Counted from the first letter of the stretch, positions 9,315-18,434 are shown. The stretch: 64,000 bases of DNA from Pseudoxanthomonas suwonensis (GCF_000972865.1 NZ_CP011144.1:1426001-1490000), one strand, 5' to 3'. The notes: generated from the letters alone by a model not told the origin. A program made the numbers and translations.

Positions 9315-11906
9315 GTGTCCGCGGACCTGGCCATGGCTTCGGCGGCCGCGCCCATGGCCGGCACCTGCCACCACTGCGGCGAGTCGCTGCCGGCGCAGCC
9401 GAGCGTGCAGGAGGTCGACGGCCGCGCGCAGGCGTTCTGCTGCCAGGGCTGCGCCGCTGCGGCCGGATGGATCGCGCAGGCCGACCTGGGCGGTTACTAC
9501 CGCTTGCGCAGCGCCAATGGTGGCAAGGCCGGGGGCGGCAAGGTCGGCGAGGAACTGCCGGACCTGTCGGTGTGGGACCGCAGCGACGTGCAGGCCGAGC
9601 ACAGCCGCGCCGTCGAGGGCGGCCGCGAGATCACCCTGCTCACCGATGGCATGCGCTGCGCTGCCTGCGCCTGGCTGATCGATCGCGCGCTGGCGCGCGA
9701 GCCGGGCGTGTTCGACTGCACCGCCAACGCGGTCACCGGCCGCATCCGTATCGCCTGGGATCCGGCGCGCACCGCGCTGTCGGTGCCGCTGCGGCGACTG
9801 GCCATGCTCGGCTACCGGCCCTACCTGGCCGGCAGCGAGGCGGCCGAGCGCGAACGCGTGCGCGAACGCCGGCGCTGGTTGCTGCGGCTGGGCATCGCCG
9901 GGCTGGGCACGCTGCAGGCGATGATGCTGGCCGAGGCGCTGTACCTGGACTTCGACAGCACCATGCCGGTGGCCACCCGCGACTTCTTCCGCTGGCTGAC
10001 CTTCCTGCTGAGCACGCCGGTGGTGTTCTACGCCGGCTGGCCGTTCCTCGCCGGCGCGGCCGGCGAACTGCGCGAGCGGCGCCTGGGCATGGACGTGCTG
10101 ATCGCGGGCTCCACCCTGCTGGCCTACTTCGCCAGCCTGTTCGAGACCCTCCGCGGTGGGCCGCACGTCTGGTACGACGCGGCGGTGATGTTCGTGTTCC
10201 TGCTGCTGGCCGCGCGCATGCTCGAGCAGCGCGCGCGCAGCGTGGCCAGCGCCCAGGTCGACGCGCTGGCCCGCGCGCGCCCGGCATTCGCCACCCGCGA
10301 ACGGGGCGACGGCGGCCGCGAGACCGTGCCGCTGGCAGCACTGCAGGCCGGCGACGTGGCCTGCATGGCCGCCGGCGAGGCGGTGCCGGCCGACGGCGTG
10401 CTGCTGGACGCGGAGGCCTGGTTCGAGGAGGCGCTGCTGACCGGCGAATCGGCGCCGGTGCGCAAGGCCGCCGGCGACGCGGTCTATGCCGGCACCGTCT
10501 GCCGCGAGCGCCCGGCGCGGCTGCGGGTGACCTGCACCGGCAGCGCCACGCGGCTGTCGCAGCTGTCGCGGCTGGTCGAACAGGCGCAGGCGCATCGTCC
10601 TTCGCTGGCGCGCGTGGCCGACCGCATTGCCGGGCGCTTCGTGCTGTTCCTGCTGCCGGTGGCGCTGCTGGTGTTCGTCGGCTGGTGGCAATACGAGCCC
10701 GCGCGCGCGCTGGAAGTGACCCTGGCGCTGCTGGTGATCAGCTGCCCCTGCGCGCTGTCGCTGGCGGTGCCGGCGGCGCTGGCCGCCGCGCACGGCGCGC
10801 TGGCGAAGATCGGCCTGCTGGCGCTGCGCCCGGACGCGCTGGACACGCTGGCCCGTGCCACCGACGTGGTCTTCGACAAGACCGGCACGCTCACCGACGG
10901 CCGACCGGTACTCGTGGCCACCGAATGCTTCGCCACGAACGCCACGGACACGCCGGCACGCGCCAGCGGCGTGCTCACCGACAAGACCGGCACGCTCACC
11001 GATGGCCGACCGGTGCTGGCGACCACCGAATGCTTCGGCGCCACGCCGCAGGGCTTCGCCCTCGACCCCGACCAGGCGCAGCGGATCGCGGCAGCGCTCG
11101 AGCGCGACAGCGGCCATCCGCTGGCGGCGGCCTTTGCCGGGCGCTCCGTCGAGCCGCCGGCGGCCACGCAGGTGGAGACCGTGCCCGGCCGCGGCGTGCG
11201 CGGCATGGTCGACGGCCGTGAATGGCGGCTGGGCCGGGCCGACTTCGCTGCCGGCCGCGAGGACGACGGCGCGCTGTGGCTGGGCGACGGCCAGCGCGCC
11301 GGTGCCCGCTTCGTGCTCGAGGAGCGCCTGCGGCCCGATGCCGGCGAGGCGCTGGCCGCGCTGCGCGCAAAGGGACTGCGGCTGCACCTGGCCAGCGGCG
11401 ACGGCGAGGCGGCGGTGCGGCGCATGGCCGCGGTGCTGGCGCTGGACGAGGCCCACCCGCGGCTGGCGCCGGAGGACAAGCTGGCACGGGTGCGCCAGCT
11501 GCAGGCGCAGGGCCGGATCGTGGCGATGGTCGGCGACGGCCTCAACGATGCGCCGGTGCTCGCCGGCGCCGACGTCTCCATCGCCATGGGCGAGGGCGCC
11601 TCGCTGGCCCACCGCGCCGCCGACCTGGTCACCACCGGCGGCAGCCTGGGACGGATCCCGGCCGCGGTCACACTGGCGCGCCACACCCGCCGGATCATCC
11701 GACAGAACCTGGCCTGGGCCGCCGGCTACAACCTGCTGGCGCTGCCGCTGGCCGCCGCCGGCCTGGTCACGCCCTGGCTGGCCGCGCTGGGCATGGCCCT
11801 GTCCTCGCTCGCGGTCACCCTCAACGCGCTGCGCCTGGCGCGTGCGGCGCGCACGGACCATTCCCGCTCCCACCCATCCGTCGCGACAGCGGAGGCGGCG
11901 CCATGA
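9315..11906 (+). CDS. ccoI: Copper-transporting P-type ATPase CcoI with duplicated phosphorylation motif
   Basis: 863 residues. The N terminus has a Cys-rich segment (CHHCGESL...FCCQGC) and a heavy-metal-associated domain with MRCAACAWL; the membrane CPC motif (SCPCALSLAVP), the HP motif (GHPLAAA) and the hinge GDGLNDAPVL are present. CcoI exports copper to the periplasm for the CcoN active site. Oddity: DKTGTLTDGRPVL occurs twice, at residues 521 and 556, because 35 codons are repeated in frame (10875 versus 10980). The first copy has the normal VVF before the Asp; the second has VLT. The frame stays open. GTG at 9315 is used; ATG at 9333 is an alternative start. Confidence 0.95.
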   Translation: MSADLAMASAAAPMAGTCHHCGESLPAQPSVQEVDGRAQAFCCQGCAAAAGWIAQADLGGYYRLRSANGGKAGGGKVGEELPDLSVWDRSDVQAEHSRAVEGGREITLLTDGMRCAACAWLIDRALAREPGVFDCTANAVTGRIRIAWDPARTALSVPLRRLAMLGYRPYLAGSEAAERERVRERRRWLLRLGIAGLGTLQAMMLAEALYLDFDSTMPVATRDFFRWLTFLLSTPVVFYAGWPFLAGAAGELRERRLGMDVLIAGSTLLAYFASLFETLRGGPHVWYDAAVMFVFLLLAARMLEQRARSVASAQVDALARARPAFATRERGDGGRETVPLAALQAGDVACMAAGEAVPADGVLLDAEAWFEEALLTGESAPVRKAAGDAVYAGTVCRERPARLRVTCTGSATRLSQLSRLVEQAQAHRPSLARVADRIAGRFVLFLLPVALLVFVGWWQYEPARALEVTLALLVISCPCALSLAVPAALAAAHGALAKIGLLALRPDALDTLARATDVVFDKTGTLTDGRPVLVATECFATNATDTPARASGVLTDKTGTLTDGRPVLATTECFGATPQGFALDPDQAQRIAAALERDSGHPLAAAFAGRSVEPPAATQVETVPGRGVRGMVDGREWRLGRADFAAGREDDGALWLGDGQRAGARFVLEERLRPDAGEALAALRAKGLRLHLASGDGEAAVRRMAAVLALDEAHPRLAPEDKLARVRQLQAQGRIVAMVGDGLNDAPVLAGADVSIAMGEGASLAHRAADLVTTGGSLGRIPAAVTLARHTRRIIRQNLAWAAGYNLLALPLAAAGLVTPWLAALGMALSSLAVTLNALRLARAARTDHSRSHPSVATAEAAP

Positions 11907-12085
11907 ACATCCTGCTCCTGCTCATCCCGCTCAGCCTGGTCCTGCTCGGGGTGGCCGTGGCCGCCTTCGTCTGGGCGGTCAAGCGCGGCCAGTTCGACGA
12001 CCTGGACACCCCGGCGCTGGACATCCTCGAGGACAACGACCGCCCCGCGCCGCCGCCGCAGGAGCGCGACCCGCACGGGTCCTGA
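11903..12085 (+). CDS. ccoS: Cbb3 oxidase maturation protein CcoS
   Basis: 60 residues: one helix (residues 2-25) followed by the diagnostic motif FVWAVKRGQFDDLDTPA, which is the hallmark of CcoS/FixS. CcoS is needed for incorporation of haem b and copper into CcoN. The start overlaps the ccoI stop by four bases, and the next gene begins one base after the stop. The tail is longer than the minimal family length, with a proline-rich end. Confidence 0.95.
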   Translation: MNILLLLIPLSLVLLGVAVAAFVWAVKRGQFDDLDTPALDILEDNDRPAPPPQERDPHGS

Positions 12086-12086
12086 G

Positions 12087-12812
12087 ATGCCGGTCGACCT
12101 GCCGACGCTGCTGGCCGCCGCGCTCGCCGGACTGCTCGGCGGCATGCACTGCGCGGTGATGTGTGGCGGCATCGCCGCCGGCTTCCCGGCGATGGCGCCG
12201 GGCCGCCCGCTGGCGGTGGCCTGGCAGGCCAACCTGGGCCGGATCGGCGGTTACGTCATCGCCGGCGCGCTGGCCGGCGGCCTCGGCGGCGGGCTGCTGC
12301 GGCTGCTGCGGGTCGATGCGCTGACGGTGGGCGTGCGGATGGCCGCCGGCGTGGCGCTGATCCTGGTCGCGCTGCGCCTGCTCGGCCGCGGCGGCCGCTT
12401 CGACCTGCTGGCCCGGCCGGGCGCGCGCGCCTGGCGCTGGCTGCAGCCGTTGCACCGGCACCTGCTGCCGGCCGACCGCGCCTGGCGGCGCATCGCCCTG
12501 GGCGGGCTGTGGGGCTGGATGCCCTGCGGCCTGAGCCTGGGCCTGCTCACCGTGGCCTGGCTGCAGGCCAGCGCCGGCGGCGGCGCGCTGGTCATGGCCG
12601 CGTTCGGGCTCGGCACGCTGCCGGTGATGCTGCCGCTGACCTGGTCGGGGGCGCGCATGCACCGCTGGCTGCAGCGCCCGCGGCTGCGCGCCGCGCTGGG
12701 CGGGGTCGTGCTCGGGGCCGGCCTGCTGACCCTGTCGGCGCCGTGGCTGATGCAGGTGCCCGTGTTGCACGGCCCGCTGGCCGCGCTGGGCTGCCGGCCG
12801 TACGCCGGCTGA
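12087..12812 (+). CDS. TauE/SafE-like membrane protein of the cbb3 cluster
   Basis: 241 residues with about six hydrophobic helices. The start LLAAALAGLLGGMHCAVMCGG and the internal GGLWGWMPCGL are the two paired signatures of the DsbD-like/SafE family regularly encoded after ccoS; the His, Cys and Met residues in the first motif suggest metal or thiol chemistry. Genes at this position have been linked to copper handling for cbb3 oxidase. It is the last gene of the cluster on this strand. The diguanylate cyclase gene converges on it, 41 bases away. Confidence 0.85.
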   Translation: MPVDLPTLLAAALAGLLGGMHCAVMCGGIAAGFPAMAPGRPLAVAWQANLGRIGGYVIAGALAGGLGGGLLRLLRVDALTVGVRMAAGVALILVALRLLGRGGRFDLLARPGARAWRWLQPLHRHLLPADRAWRRIALGGLWGWMPCGLSLGLLTVAWLQASAGGGALVMAAFGLGTLPVMLPLTWSGARMHRWLQRPRLRAALGGVVLGAGLLTLSAPWLMQVPVLHGPLAALGCRPYAG

Positions 12813-12853
12813 AAGTGCCCTGCTGTGTCAGGTACGGATGTCAGGCAAGGACG

Positions 12854-13891
12854 TCAGGCGCTGACGCAGTTGCGCCCGGCGCCCTTGGCCCGGTACAGGG
12901 CTTCGTCCGCGGCGCCGGTCCAGTCCTCGATCGCGTCCATGCCCGTCGCCAGTTCGGCAACACCAATGCTCAGGGTCACCGGCGCGCCGCCGATGGCAAC
13001 CTGCGCGGCAACGGCCCGGCGCAGGCGCTCGGCCACTTCCCGCGCCGCCTCGCGGTCGGTGCCCGGCAGCAGCACGCCGAACTCGTCGCCGCCGTAGCGG
13101 CCGGCGGTGTCGGCGCTGCGCAGGCCGTCGCGCAGGATCGCGCAGACCTGGTGGATCACCTGGTCGCCGGCCAGGTGGCCGGCGCTGTCGTTGATCCGCT
13201 TGAAGCGGTCGATGTCGACCATCAGCAGCGACGACACCGAACCGTAGCGGTGGAAGCGCCGCAGCTCGGCGCCGACCAGCGCCATCCACTGCGGCCGCGT
13301 GGCCAGTCCGGTCTGCGCGTCGATCCGCGAGCCGTGCTCCAGCGCGCGCTTCTGCGCGCGGACCTTGTCGGCGAACATCCGCGTCGAGGCGCCGATCGCC
13401 AGCAGGTACAGCAGCAGGAACGGCATGGACCACAGCATCGTGGCGAACTGCGTGCGCGGCTGGAAGGCGAAGCCGTTGAACGCGGCGGTCACCAGCGCCA
13501 CGGCCGCCATCACCCCCATCGAGCGCCGGGTCAGCGCCCAGCCGCCGGCGACGGTGCGGTCCATCGCCATCACCGCCACCAGCAGCGCGCTGGGCAGCAG
13601 GTCGAACTGCGCCATCGCGATCCAGAACCCGGCCAGGCCGGTGTCGATGGTCAGGTTGCGGTACTCGGCCTTGAGCGGGTCGGCCGACGCCCCCGACAAC
13701 CGCCACGCCAGCACCGGCCAGCCCAGGCAGGTGAACGCGAGCAGCAGCAGTACCGGCGCCGACGCGCCCTGCCCGTGCAGCGCCGATCCCACGCCGAGCA
13801 TGCCGGTGGTGAAGCCCAGCGCGCGCATGGCACAGGTGTACCGCACGAAGTGGCGGATCCCGGAATCGGTGGTGGCGACGCTAAAGGACAT
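12854..13891 (-). CDS. Membrane-bound diguanylate cyclase (GGDEF)
   Basis: 345 residues. The N-terminal half carries five or six hydrophobic helices without a recognisable sensor domain. The C-terminal ~165 residues form a GGDEF domain: DIDRFKRINDSAGH for the metal site, GRYGGDEFGVLLPG for the active site, and an intact RxxD inhibitory site (RSAD) five residues before GGDEF. It should make c-di-GMP and be feedback-inhibited. The start is uncertain: 13891 is chosen, but 13828 (MRALGF) is possible, and no strong ribosome site is seen. A c-di-GMP effector gene of the Clp type lies 14 kb away. Confidence 0.88.
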   Translation of the reverse strand: MSFSVATTDSGIRHFVRYTCAMRALGFTTGMLGVGSALHGQGASAPVLLLLAFTCLGWPVLAWRLSGASADPLKAEYRNLTIDTGLAGFWIAMAQFDLLPSALLVAVMAMDRTVAGGWALTRRSMGVMAAVALVTAAFNGFAFQPRTQFATMLWSMPFLLLYLLAIGASTRMFADKVRAQKRALEHGSRIDAQTGLATRPQWMALVGAELRRFHRYGSVSSLLMVDIDRFKRINDSAGHLAGDQVIHQVCAILRDGLRSADTAGRYGGDEFGVLLPGTDREAAREVAERLRRAVAAQVAIGGAPVTLSIGVAELATGMDAIEDWTGAADEALYRAKGAGRNCVSA

Positions 13892-14002
13892 GACGGACGA
13901 GAAAAAACGGATGCCCCGCATATTCGCAAGGAACATGCCATGGGGCACGCGCATAATTTGACGTAGCGCACAGAATCTGGAATGCATCCGCACGCGCGCA
14001 AC

Positions 14003-14029
14003 AAAAAAGCCCGGCCTTGCGGCCGGGCT
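14003..14029 (-). terminator. Intrinsic terminator after tRNA-Gln
   Basis: On the minus strand a GC-rich stem (GCCCGGCC/GGCCGGGC with a short loop, 14009-14028) is followed by six T (14003-14008). It lies 12 bases beyond the tRNA 3' end and would end that transcript. Confidence 0.88.
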
Positions 14030-14040
14030 CTTCTGGAATA

Positions 14041-14115
14041 TGGCAGCCCCGGATGGATTCGAACCACCGAATGCCTGAGTCAGAGTCAGGTGCCTTACCG
14101 CTTGGCGACGGGGCT
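14041..14115 (-). tRNA. tRNA-Gln (anticodon CTG)
   Basis: 75 bases including an encoded CCA. Acceptor stem AGCCCCG/CGGGGCT pairs fully. The D arm GCCAAGCGGTAAGGC is typical of tRNA-Gln. The anticodon stem CCTGA/TCAGG encloses CTCTGAC, giving anticodon CTG. The T arm contains GGTTCGAATCC. Discriminator base G, then CCA. Confidence 0.95.
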
Positions 14116-14130
14116 GTAGGCAGGGCCGGG

Positions 14131-14136
14131 ATTATA
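14131..14136 (-). promoter_or_regulatory. Probable -10 box of the tRNA-Gln promoter
   Basis: A perfect TATAAT reads on the minus strand 15 bases before the tRNA 5' end. No clear -35 is seen at 17 bases spacing (ATGCAT), so only the -10 element is called. Confidence 0.55.
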
Positions 14137-14256
14137 GTCCCGGCGCCGGGCGAATGCATCCCGCCCGGGCATTCCACCGAAAGCGCGGGCCCGGGCCAGC
14201 CAGGCCCGGACCGCTGCGGCCGCGCCCAAGGAAGGACGCGGACCGCCAAGCGCATA

Positions 14257-14649
14257 TCAGCGCTTGGAGAACTGCGAGGCGCGGCGTGCCTTGTGCAGGC
14301 CCACCTTCTTGCGCTCGACTTCGCGCGCGTCGCGGGTCATGAACCCGGCCTTGCGCAGGTCGCTCTTCAGCGACTCGTCGTACTCGACCAGCGCGCGGGC
14401 GATGCCCAGGCGGATCGCACCGGCCTGGCCGGTGGTGCCGCCGCCGGCGGCGGTGACGAAGATGTCGAACTTGTCCGTGCTCTGGGTCAGCTCGAGCGGC
14501 TGGCGCACGATCATGCGCGCGGTCTCGCGGCCGAAGAACTCGTCCAGCGGACGGCCGTTGACGGTGATGCTGCCGCTGCCCTTGCGCAGGAACACGCGGG
14601 CGGTGGAGGACTTGCGACGGCCGGTGCCGTAATTCTGAGTGGTAGCCAT
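14257..14649 (-). CDS. rpsI: 30S ribosomal protein S9
   Basis: 130 residues, full length for bacterial S9. The N-terminal [15 protein letters not shown], the central [19 protein letters not shown] and the terminal lysine-arginine tail ending SQFSKR, which reaches the ribosomal P-site tRNA, are all present. It follows rplM after 9 bases, the usual rplM-rpsI pair. The 140 bases between its stop and the tRNA hold GC-rich inverted repeats but no classical terminator. Confidence 0.98.
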   Translation of the reverse strand: MATTQNYGTGRRKSSTARVFLRKGSGSITVNGRPLDEFFGRETARMIVRQPLELTQSTDKFDIFVTAAGGGTTGQAGAIRLGIARALVEYDESLKSDLRKAGFMTRDAREVERKKVGLHKARRASQFSKR

Positions 14650-14658
14650 CGTTGTGCC

Positions 14659-15087
14659 TTAGATGTCCAGCGGCTGCGGCTGCTGGGCCGCGTGCGGGTG
14701 TTCGGAACCGGAGTAGACCTTGAGCTTGCGGTACATCGCGCGGCCCAGCGGACCCTTCGGCAGCATGCCCTTGACCGCGATCTCGAGCACGCGCTCCGGG
14801 TGGCGCTCCAGCGCCTGGCCCAGGGTCTCGCTCTTGAGGTTGCCGATGTAGCCGGTGAAGCGGTAGTACATCTTGTCCTGCAGCTTCTTGCCGGTCACCG
14901 CGATCTTCTCGGCGTTGATCACGACGAGGTAGTCGCCGGTATCGACGTGCGGGGTGTAGACGGGCTTGTGCTTGCCGCGGAGGCGGTGGGCAAGCTCGGC
15001 GGCCAGGCGGCCGAGGGTCTTGCCGGAGGCGTCGACGAGATACCAGTCGCGCTGGACGGTCTCGGACTTGGCGATGAAAGTCTTCAT
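14659..15087 (-). CDS. rplM: 50S ribosomal protein L13
   Basis: 142 residues, exactly the usual length when the ATG at 15087 (MKTFIAK) is used; the frame is open for 28 more codons upstream, which look non-coding. Family motifs [45 protein letters not shown] and [13 protein letters not shown] are present. First gene of the rplM-rpsI pair. It diverges from coq7, with 242 bases between. Confidence 0.98.
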   Translation of the reverse strand: MKTFIAKSETVQRDWYLVDASGKTLGRLAAELAHRLRGKHKPVYTPHVDTGDYLVVINAEKIAVTGKKLQDKMYYRFTGYIGNLKSETLGQALERHPERVLEIAVKGMLPKGPLGRAMYRKLKVYSGSEHPHAAQQPQPLDI

Positions 15088-15329
15088 GGGAACTCGGGTC
15101 GTTGGTCGGGCGGATTCCGGCCCCGGAAGGCCCGGGCGGAACTTTGCCTCGCGTTGTGAAAGGTGCAGCAAAGAGGCGGAATGATACCCGCCCCGGCAGG
15201 CCCGCGCAACCTGGCCCCCTCGTCGGCCTTCCCCGGTCCGGCCGGCAGTTGGCAGCTGCCGGCGCCCGGGCGGACAATCCGGCCCATGGGCCGCCCGCCG
15301 GCCCGGCCGATACGCCCCGGAGCCGTCCC

Positions 15330-15971
15330 ATGTCCGCCGTCCGCCACCTGTCCCCGCTCGACCGCGTCCTGATCGAGGCCCAGCGCGCCCTGGAGACCAC
15401 CCTCGGCGACCCGCCGGCCTCGCGCCCGTACCCGGCCCGGGCCGACGACCCGCTCCTGCCCGCCCCGGCCCGGCGCCACGCCGCCGGGCTGATGCGGATC
15501 AACCACGTCGGCGAGGTCTGCGCCCAGGGCCTGTACTTCGGCCAGGCCGCGGTCGCCCGCGACCCGGCCACCCGCGACCACCTGCTGGAGGCGGCCCAGG
15601 AGGAGACCGACCACCTGGCCTGGTGCGCCCGGCGCCTGCGCGAGCTGGACAGCCGGCCCAGCCTGTTCAACCCGCTCTGGTACGCCGGCAGCTACGCCAT
15701 CGGCACCCTGGCCGGGCTGCGCGGCGACGGCTGGAACCTGGGCTTCGTGGTCGAGACCGAGCGCCAGGTCGAGGCCCACCTGGACGAGCACCTGGACTCG
15801 CTGCCGGCCACCGACGAGCGCAGCCGCGAGATCATCCGGGTGATGAAGGAGGACGAGGCCCGCCACGCCGACCATGCCGAGGAGGCCGGCGCGCGGGTGC
15901 TGCCGCCGCCGATCCCGCAGGCCATGGCCGCCGCCTCGAAGCTGATGAAGCTGGTCGCCTACCGCCTGTAG
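15330..15971 (+). CDS. coq7: Ubiquinone biosynthesis hydroxylase Coq7
   Basis: 213 residues. Di-iron hydroxylase acting in the last ring hydroxylation of ubiquinone synthesis, used in place of UbiF by many proteobacteria. Iron ligands are seen as [28 protein letters not shown] and [15 protein letters not shown]. The start at 15330 places [12 protein letters not shown] at the N terminus as in the family. The stop codon TAG at 15969-15971 lies inside the first bases (TGTAGGAGC) of a dispersed repeat, so the repeat abuts or has remodelled the gene end. Confidence 0.95.
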   Translation: MSAVRHLSPLDRVLIEAQRALETTLGDPPASRPYPARADDPLLPAPARRHAAGLMRINHVGEVCAQGLYFGQAAVARDPATRDHLLEAAQEETDHLAWCARRLRELDSRPSLFNPLWYAGSYAIGTLAGLRGDGWNLGFVVETERQVEAHLDEHLDSLPATDERSREIIRVMKEDEARHADHAEEAGARVLPPPIPQAMAAASKLMKLVAYRL

Positions 15972-16063
15972 GAGCACAGCTTGCTGGCGACGCGGGCGTC
16001 GGAACTAAGGAGGACGTCGCCTGTGCCGATGGCGTCGCGTCGCGGGCAAGCCCGGCTCCTACA
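15967..16063. repeat. Dispersed palindromic element, copy A
   Basis: About 97 bases beginning TGTAGGAGC and ending GCTCCTACA, with an interior containing GGCGACGCGGGCGTCGGAA and GGACGTCGCCTGTGCC. Eight further copies occur in the window. It overlaps the coq7 stop and ends 11 bases before the gdx stop, so it fills the space between two convergent genes. Confidence 0.85.
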
Positions 16064-16073
16064 GGCAGGCGGA

Positions 16074-16394
16074 TCAGCCCGGCGACGCCAGCTTCAGGCC
16101 GACGATGCCGCCGACGATCAACCCGATGCAGACCAGCCGCGCGGCGGTCGCCGGCTCCTTGAACACCAGCATGCCCAGCAGCGCGGTGCCGACCGCGCCG
16201 ATGCCGACCCAGACCGCATAGCCGGTGCCCAGCGGGATCTGCCTCAGGGCATTGGCCAGCAGCCAGAAGCTGGCGGCCATCGCCACGCCCGTGATCAGGC
16301 TGGGCCCGAGCCGGGTGAAACCCTCCGAGTACTTCAGTCCGGCTGCCCAGACCACTTCCAGCACGCCCGCCAGCACCAGGTATGTCCATGCCAT
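16074..16394 (-). CDS. gdx: Guanidinium exporter Gdx (SugE, SMR family)
   Basis: 106 residues, four transmembrane helices, standard small-multidrug-resistance size. The start [19 protein letters not shown] contains the essential glutamate (Glu13), and [24 protein letters not shown] and [14 protein letters not shown] follow E. coli SugE closely. SugE/Gdx proteins exchange guanidinium for protons. The leader carries a guanidine-II riboswitch with an overlapping terminator, which supports the substrate directly. AGGAGAAACGCGC precedes the ATG. It lies downstream of the guanidine catabolic operon on the same strand but has its own leader and a probable -10. Confidence 0.95.
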   Translation of the reverse strand: MAWTYLVLAGVLEVVWAAGLKYSEGFTRLGPSLITGVAMAASFWLLANALRQIPLGTGYAVWVGIGAVGTALLGMLVFKEPATAARLVCIGLIVGGIVGLKLASPG

Positions 16395-16438
16395 GCGCGT
16401 TTCTCCTGCAGGTGCGGTTCGGCGGCCGCGCAGAACGC

Positions 16439-16514
16439 AAAACGGCCCGGAACCTGCGTTCCGGACCGTCGTCGGTCCCGGGGCGCGGCCGGGCCGCGGG
16501 CGGGTCGTCCCGCC
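16439..16514 (-). ncRNA. Guanidine-II (mini-ykkC) riboswitch with overlapping terminator
   Basis: Read on the minus strand. Hairpin P1 is GGCGGG-ACGA-CCCGCC (16499-16514) and hairpin P2 is GGACCG-ACGA-CGGTCC (16463-16478), separated by 20 bases. Two hairpins with ACGR tetraloops are the definition of this class. The 3' half of P2 (CGGTCC) can instead begin an 11-pair stem with a four-base loop (16443-16468), followed by TTTT (16439-16442), an intrinsic terminator. Guanidine binding should hold P2 closed and prevent termination, switching on gdx. A GATAAT -10-like box at 16529-16534 would start the transcript about 8 bases before P1. Confidence 0.93.
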
Positions 16515-16620
16515 TTCGATGTGCCGCCATTATCGACAAGGTCTCCGAACGGCACGTAACCCGCGTGCCGGCCCCGGCAGGCGGCTCTTCGCGCACACGC
16601 CCACCCACTTTGCGGCGCAC

Positions 16621-18429
16621 CTATTGCGGCGTACCTGTTGCCTGCGCCGCCTGGTAGGCCCGCCAGCCGCCGAACGCAGTGATGTCGCGCGCGCCCTCCG
16701 CGCCGATGCCCTCGCAGATGAAGCCGCTGACCCAGCGGCCGTCGGCCAGCTCCAGCTTGCCGATGCCCAGCGGCGCCGGGATGCCGGCCACGAAGCTACC
16801 GAACCCGGCCTCCGGCACCGACCACACCTCCAGCTCGATCGCCGCGCCGTTGTCCGGATCGCGGATCATGCCGGGCCGATGCGGGGGCCCGCCGGCCAGC
16901 GCCAGCAGGCGGTAGCGCGGCGCGCTGTGCGTGGCCTCGACCAGCCACGCACCGCGCGACACCAGCTGCGGGTTCAGCGGCATGCCCGACAGGTGGGCGC
17001 CGCACACCGCCACCTCAATGCGGCCCGGTGGCGGCACGGCCGCCGCCGCGGCCTGCCAGCCTCCCGGTTCGCGGCCGCCGCCGTCGAAGCCCTCGGCGGC
17101 GAGCTGATCCCGGGCCAGGGCGAGCAGGTACGCATCCGACCACGCCGGACCAACCAGGGTCGTGCCGAACGGCCGTCCCGACGCGGTGAAGCCCGCCGGC
17201 AGCGACAGCGCGGCCATGTCCAGCAGGTTGACGAAATTGGTGTAGTGGCCGAGCTGGCTGTTGAGCCGCAGCGGGTCGGCCTCGACCTCGGCGATGGTGT
17301 AGTGGCTGGGCGCGGTGGGCAGCAGCAGCGCATCCAGCGTCTCCATCAGCGCCTCGGCCTGGCGCGCGAGCGCCTGCAGCCGGTACTGCGCGGCGAAGGC
17401 GTCCGCCGCGGCGAAGCCGCGCGCCTGTTCCACAATGCCGGCGATCACCGGCAGCAACGCCTGCGGGTTGCGTTCCAGCAACCCGCGCACGGCGAGGAAG
17501 CGCTCGGCGACCCATGGGCCTTCGTACAGCAGCCGCGCCGCCTCGCGCAGCGGCGCAAAGTCGACCTCCACCAGTTCGGCGCCGCGCCTGCTCCAGCGCT
17601 CCAGCGCGGCTCCGTACAGCCGGGCGTACTCGCCGTCGCCGTAGAACTCGCGCTGCGCCGGCAGCGGCACGCCCAGCCGCGGCGCACGCAGGCGGCCGGC
17701 GACCGCGGCGCCGCGGCGCGAATACGGGTCCTCGGCATCGAAGCCATCCAGCACCGCGGCCACGCGCCGCGCGTCGTCCGGGTTAAGCGCGAACAGCGAG
17801 GGGCAGTCCAGCGTGCGGCAGGCCGGAACCACGCCGCGCGTGGACCAGCGGCCGCGCGTCGGCTTCACCCCCAGCAGGTGGTTGAAGCCGGCCGGCACCC
17901 GGCCCGAACCGGCGGTATCGGTGCCCAGCGCGAAGCTCGCCTCGCCCAGCGCCACCGCGACCGCCGAACCGGAGCTGGAGCCGCCGCTGACGTAGTCCGG
18001 ATCGAAGGCGTTGCGCACCGCGCCCCACGGCGAACGCACGCCGACCAGCCCGGTGGCGAACTGGTCGAGGTTGGTCTTGCCCAGCGGGATCGCGCCCGCG
18101 GCGAGCAGCCGCTCGACCACCGTGGCGCTGCACGCGGGCGTGTACGCGAACTCCGCGCAGGCGGCCGTGGTCGGCACCCCGGCCAGGTCGATGTTGTCCT
18201 TGATCGCGAACGGCACGCCGTACAGCGGCAGCGCGTCCGGCCCGCGGCCGTCCAGCGCGCGCAGGTACGGCGCCAGTTCCGCCTCGTCCAGCATCCGGAT
18301 CCAGATGCGGTGCTGCGCGTGCGCGGCGATGCGCCCGCGCAGCCGCGCGACCAGCGTATCCGGGGTCAGGCTGCCATCGCGATAGCGGGCGTGCAGCGCG
18401 TCGATGCCCAGGTCCAGCTCCGTTGCCAT
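16621..18429 (-). CDS. atzF: Allophanate hydrolase
   Basis: 602 residues, full length. Amidase-signature domain at residues ~1-450 with the Ser-cisSer-Lys triad: Lys77 in GVPFAIKDNI, the SGGSSSGSAVAVA loop, and the nucleophile serine in GTDTAGSGRVPAG. A C-terminal domain (ending TAFGGWRAYQAAQ) has the decarboxylase-like fold of the family. It converts allophanate to ammonia and carbon dioxide. Last gene of the guanidine/urea operon, 5 bases after the carboxylase stop. The ATG at 18429 is chosen because the protein then begins at the normal position of the amidase domain. Confidence 0.95.
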   Translation of the reverse strand: MATELDLGIDALHARYRDGSLTPDTLVARLRGRIAAHAQHRIWIRMLDEAELAPYLRALDGRGPDALPLYGVPFAIKDNIDLAGVPTTAACAEFAYTPACSATVVERLLAAGAIPLGKTNLDQFATGLVGVRSPWGAVRNAFDPDYVSGGSSSGSAVAVALGEASFALGTDTAGSGRVPAGFNHLLGVKPTRGRWSTRGVVPACRTLDCPSLFALNPDDARRVAAVLDGFDAEDPYSRRGAAVAGRLRAPRLGVPLPAQREFYGDGEYARLYGAALERWSRRGAELVEVDFAPLREAARLLYEGPWVAERFLAVRGLLERNPQALLPVIAGIVEQARGFAAADAFAAQYRLQALARQAEALMETLDALLLPTAPSHYTIAEVEADPLRLNSQLGHYTNFVNLLDMAALSLPAGFTASGRPFGTTLVGPAWSDAYLLALARDQLAAEGFDGGGREPGGWQAAAAAVPPPGRIEVAVCGAHLSGMPLNPQLVSRGAWLVEATHSAPRYRLLALAGGPPHRPGMIRDPDNGAAIELEVWSVPEAGFGSFVAGIPAPLGIGKLELADGRWVSGFICEGIGAEGARDITAFGGWRAYQAAQATGTPQ

Positions 18430-18434
18430 GTCCG

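Noticed and set aside
12813..12853. anr gene expected after the cbb3 maturation genes
   Set aside because: Only 41 bases separate the TauE/SafE-like gene from the converging diguanylate cyclase gene.
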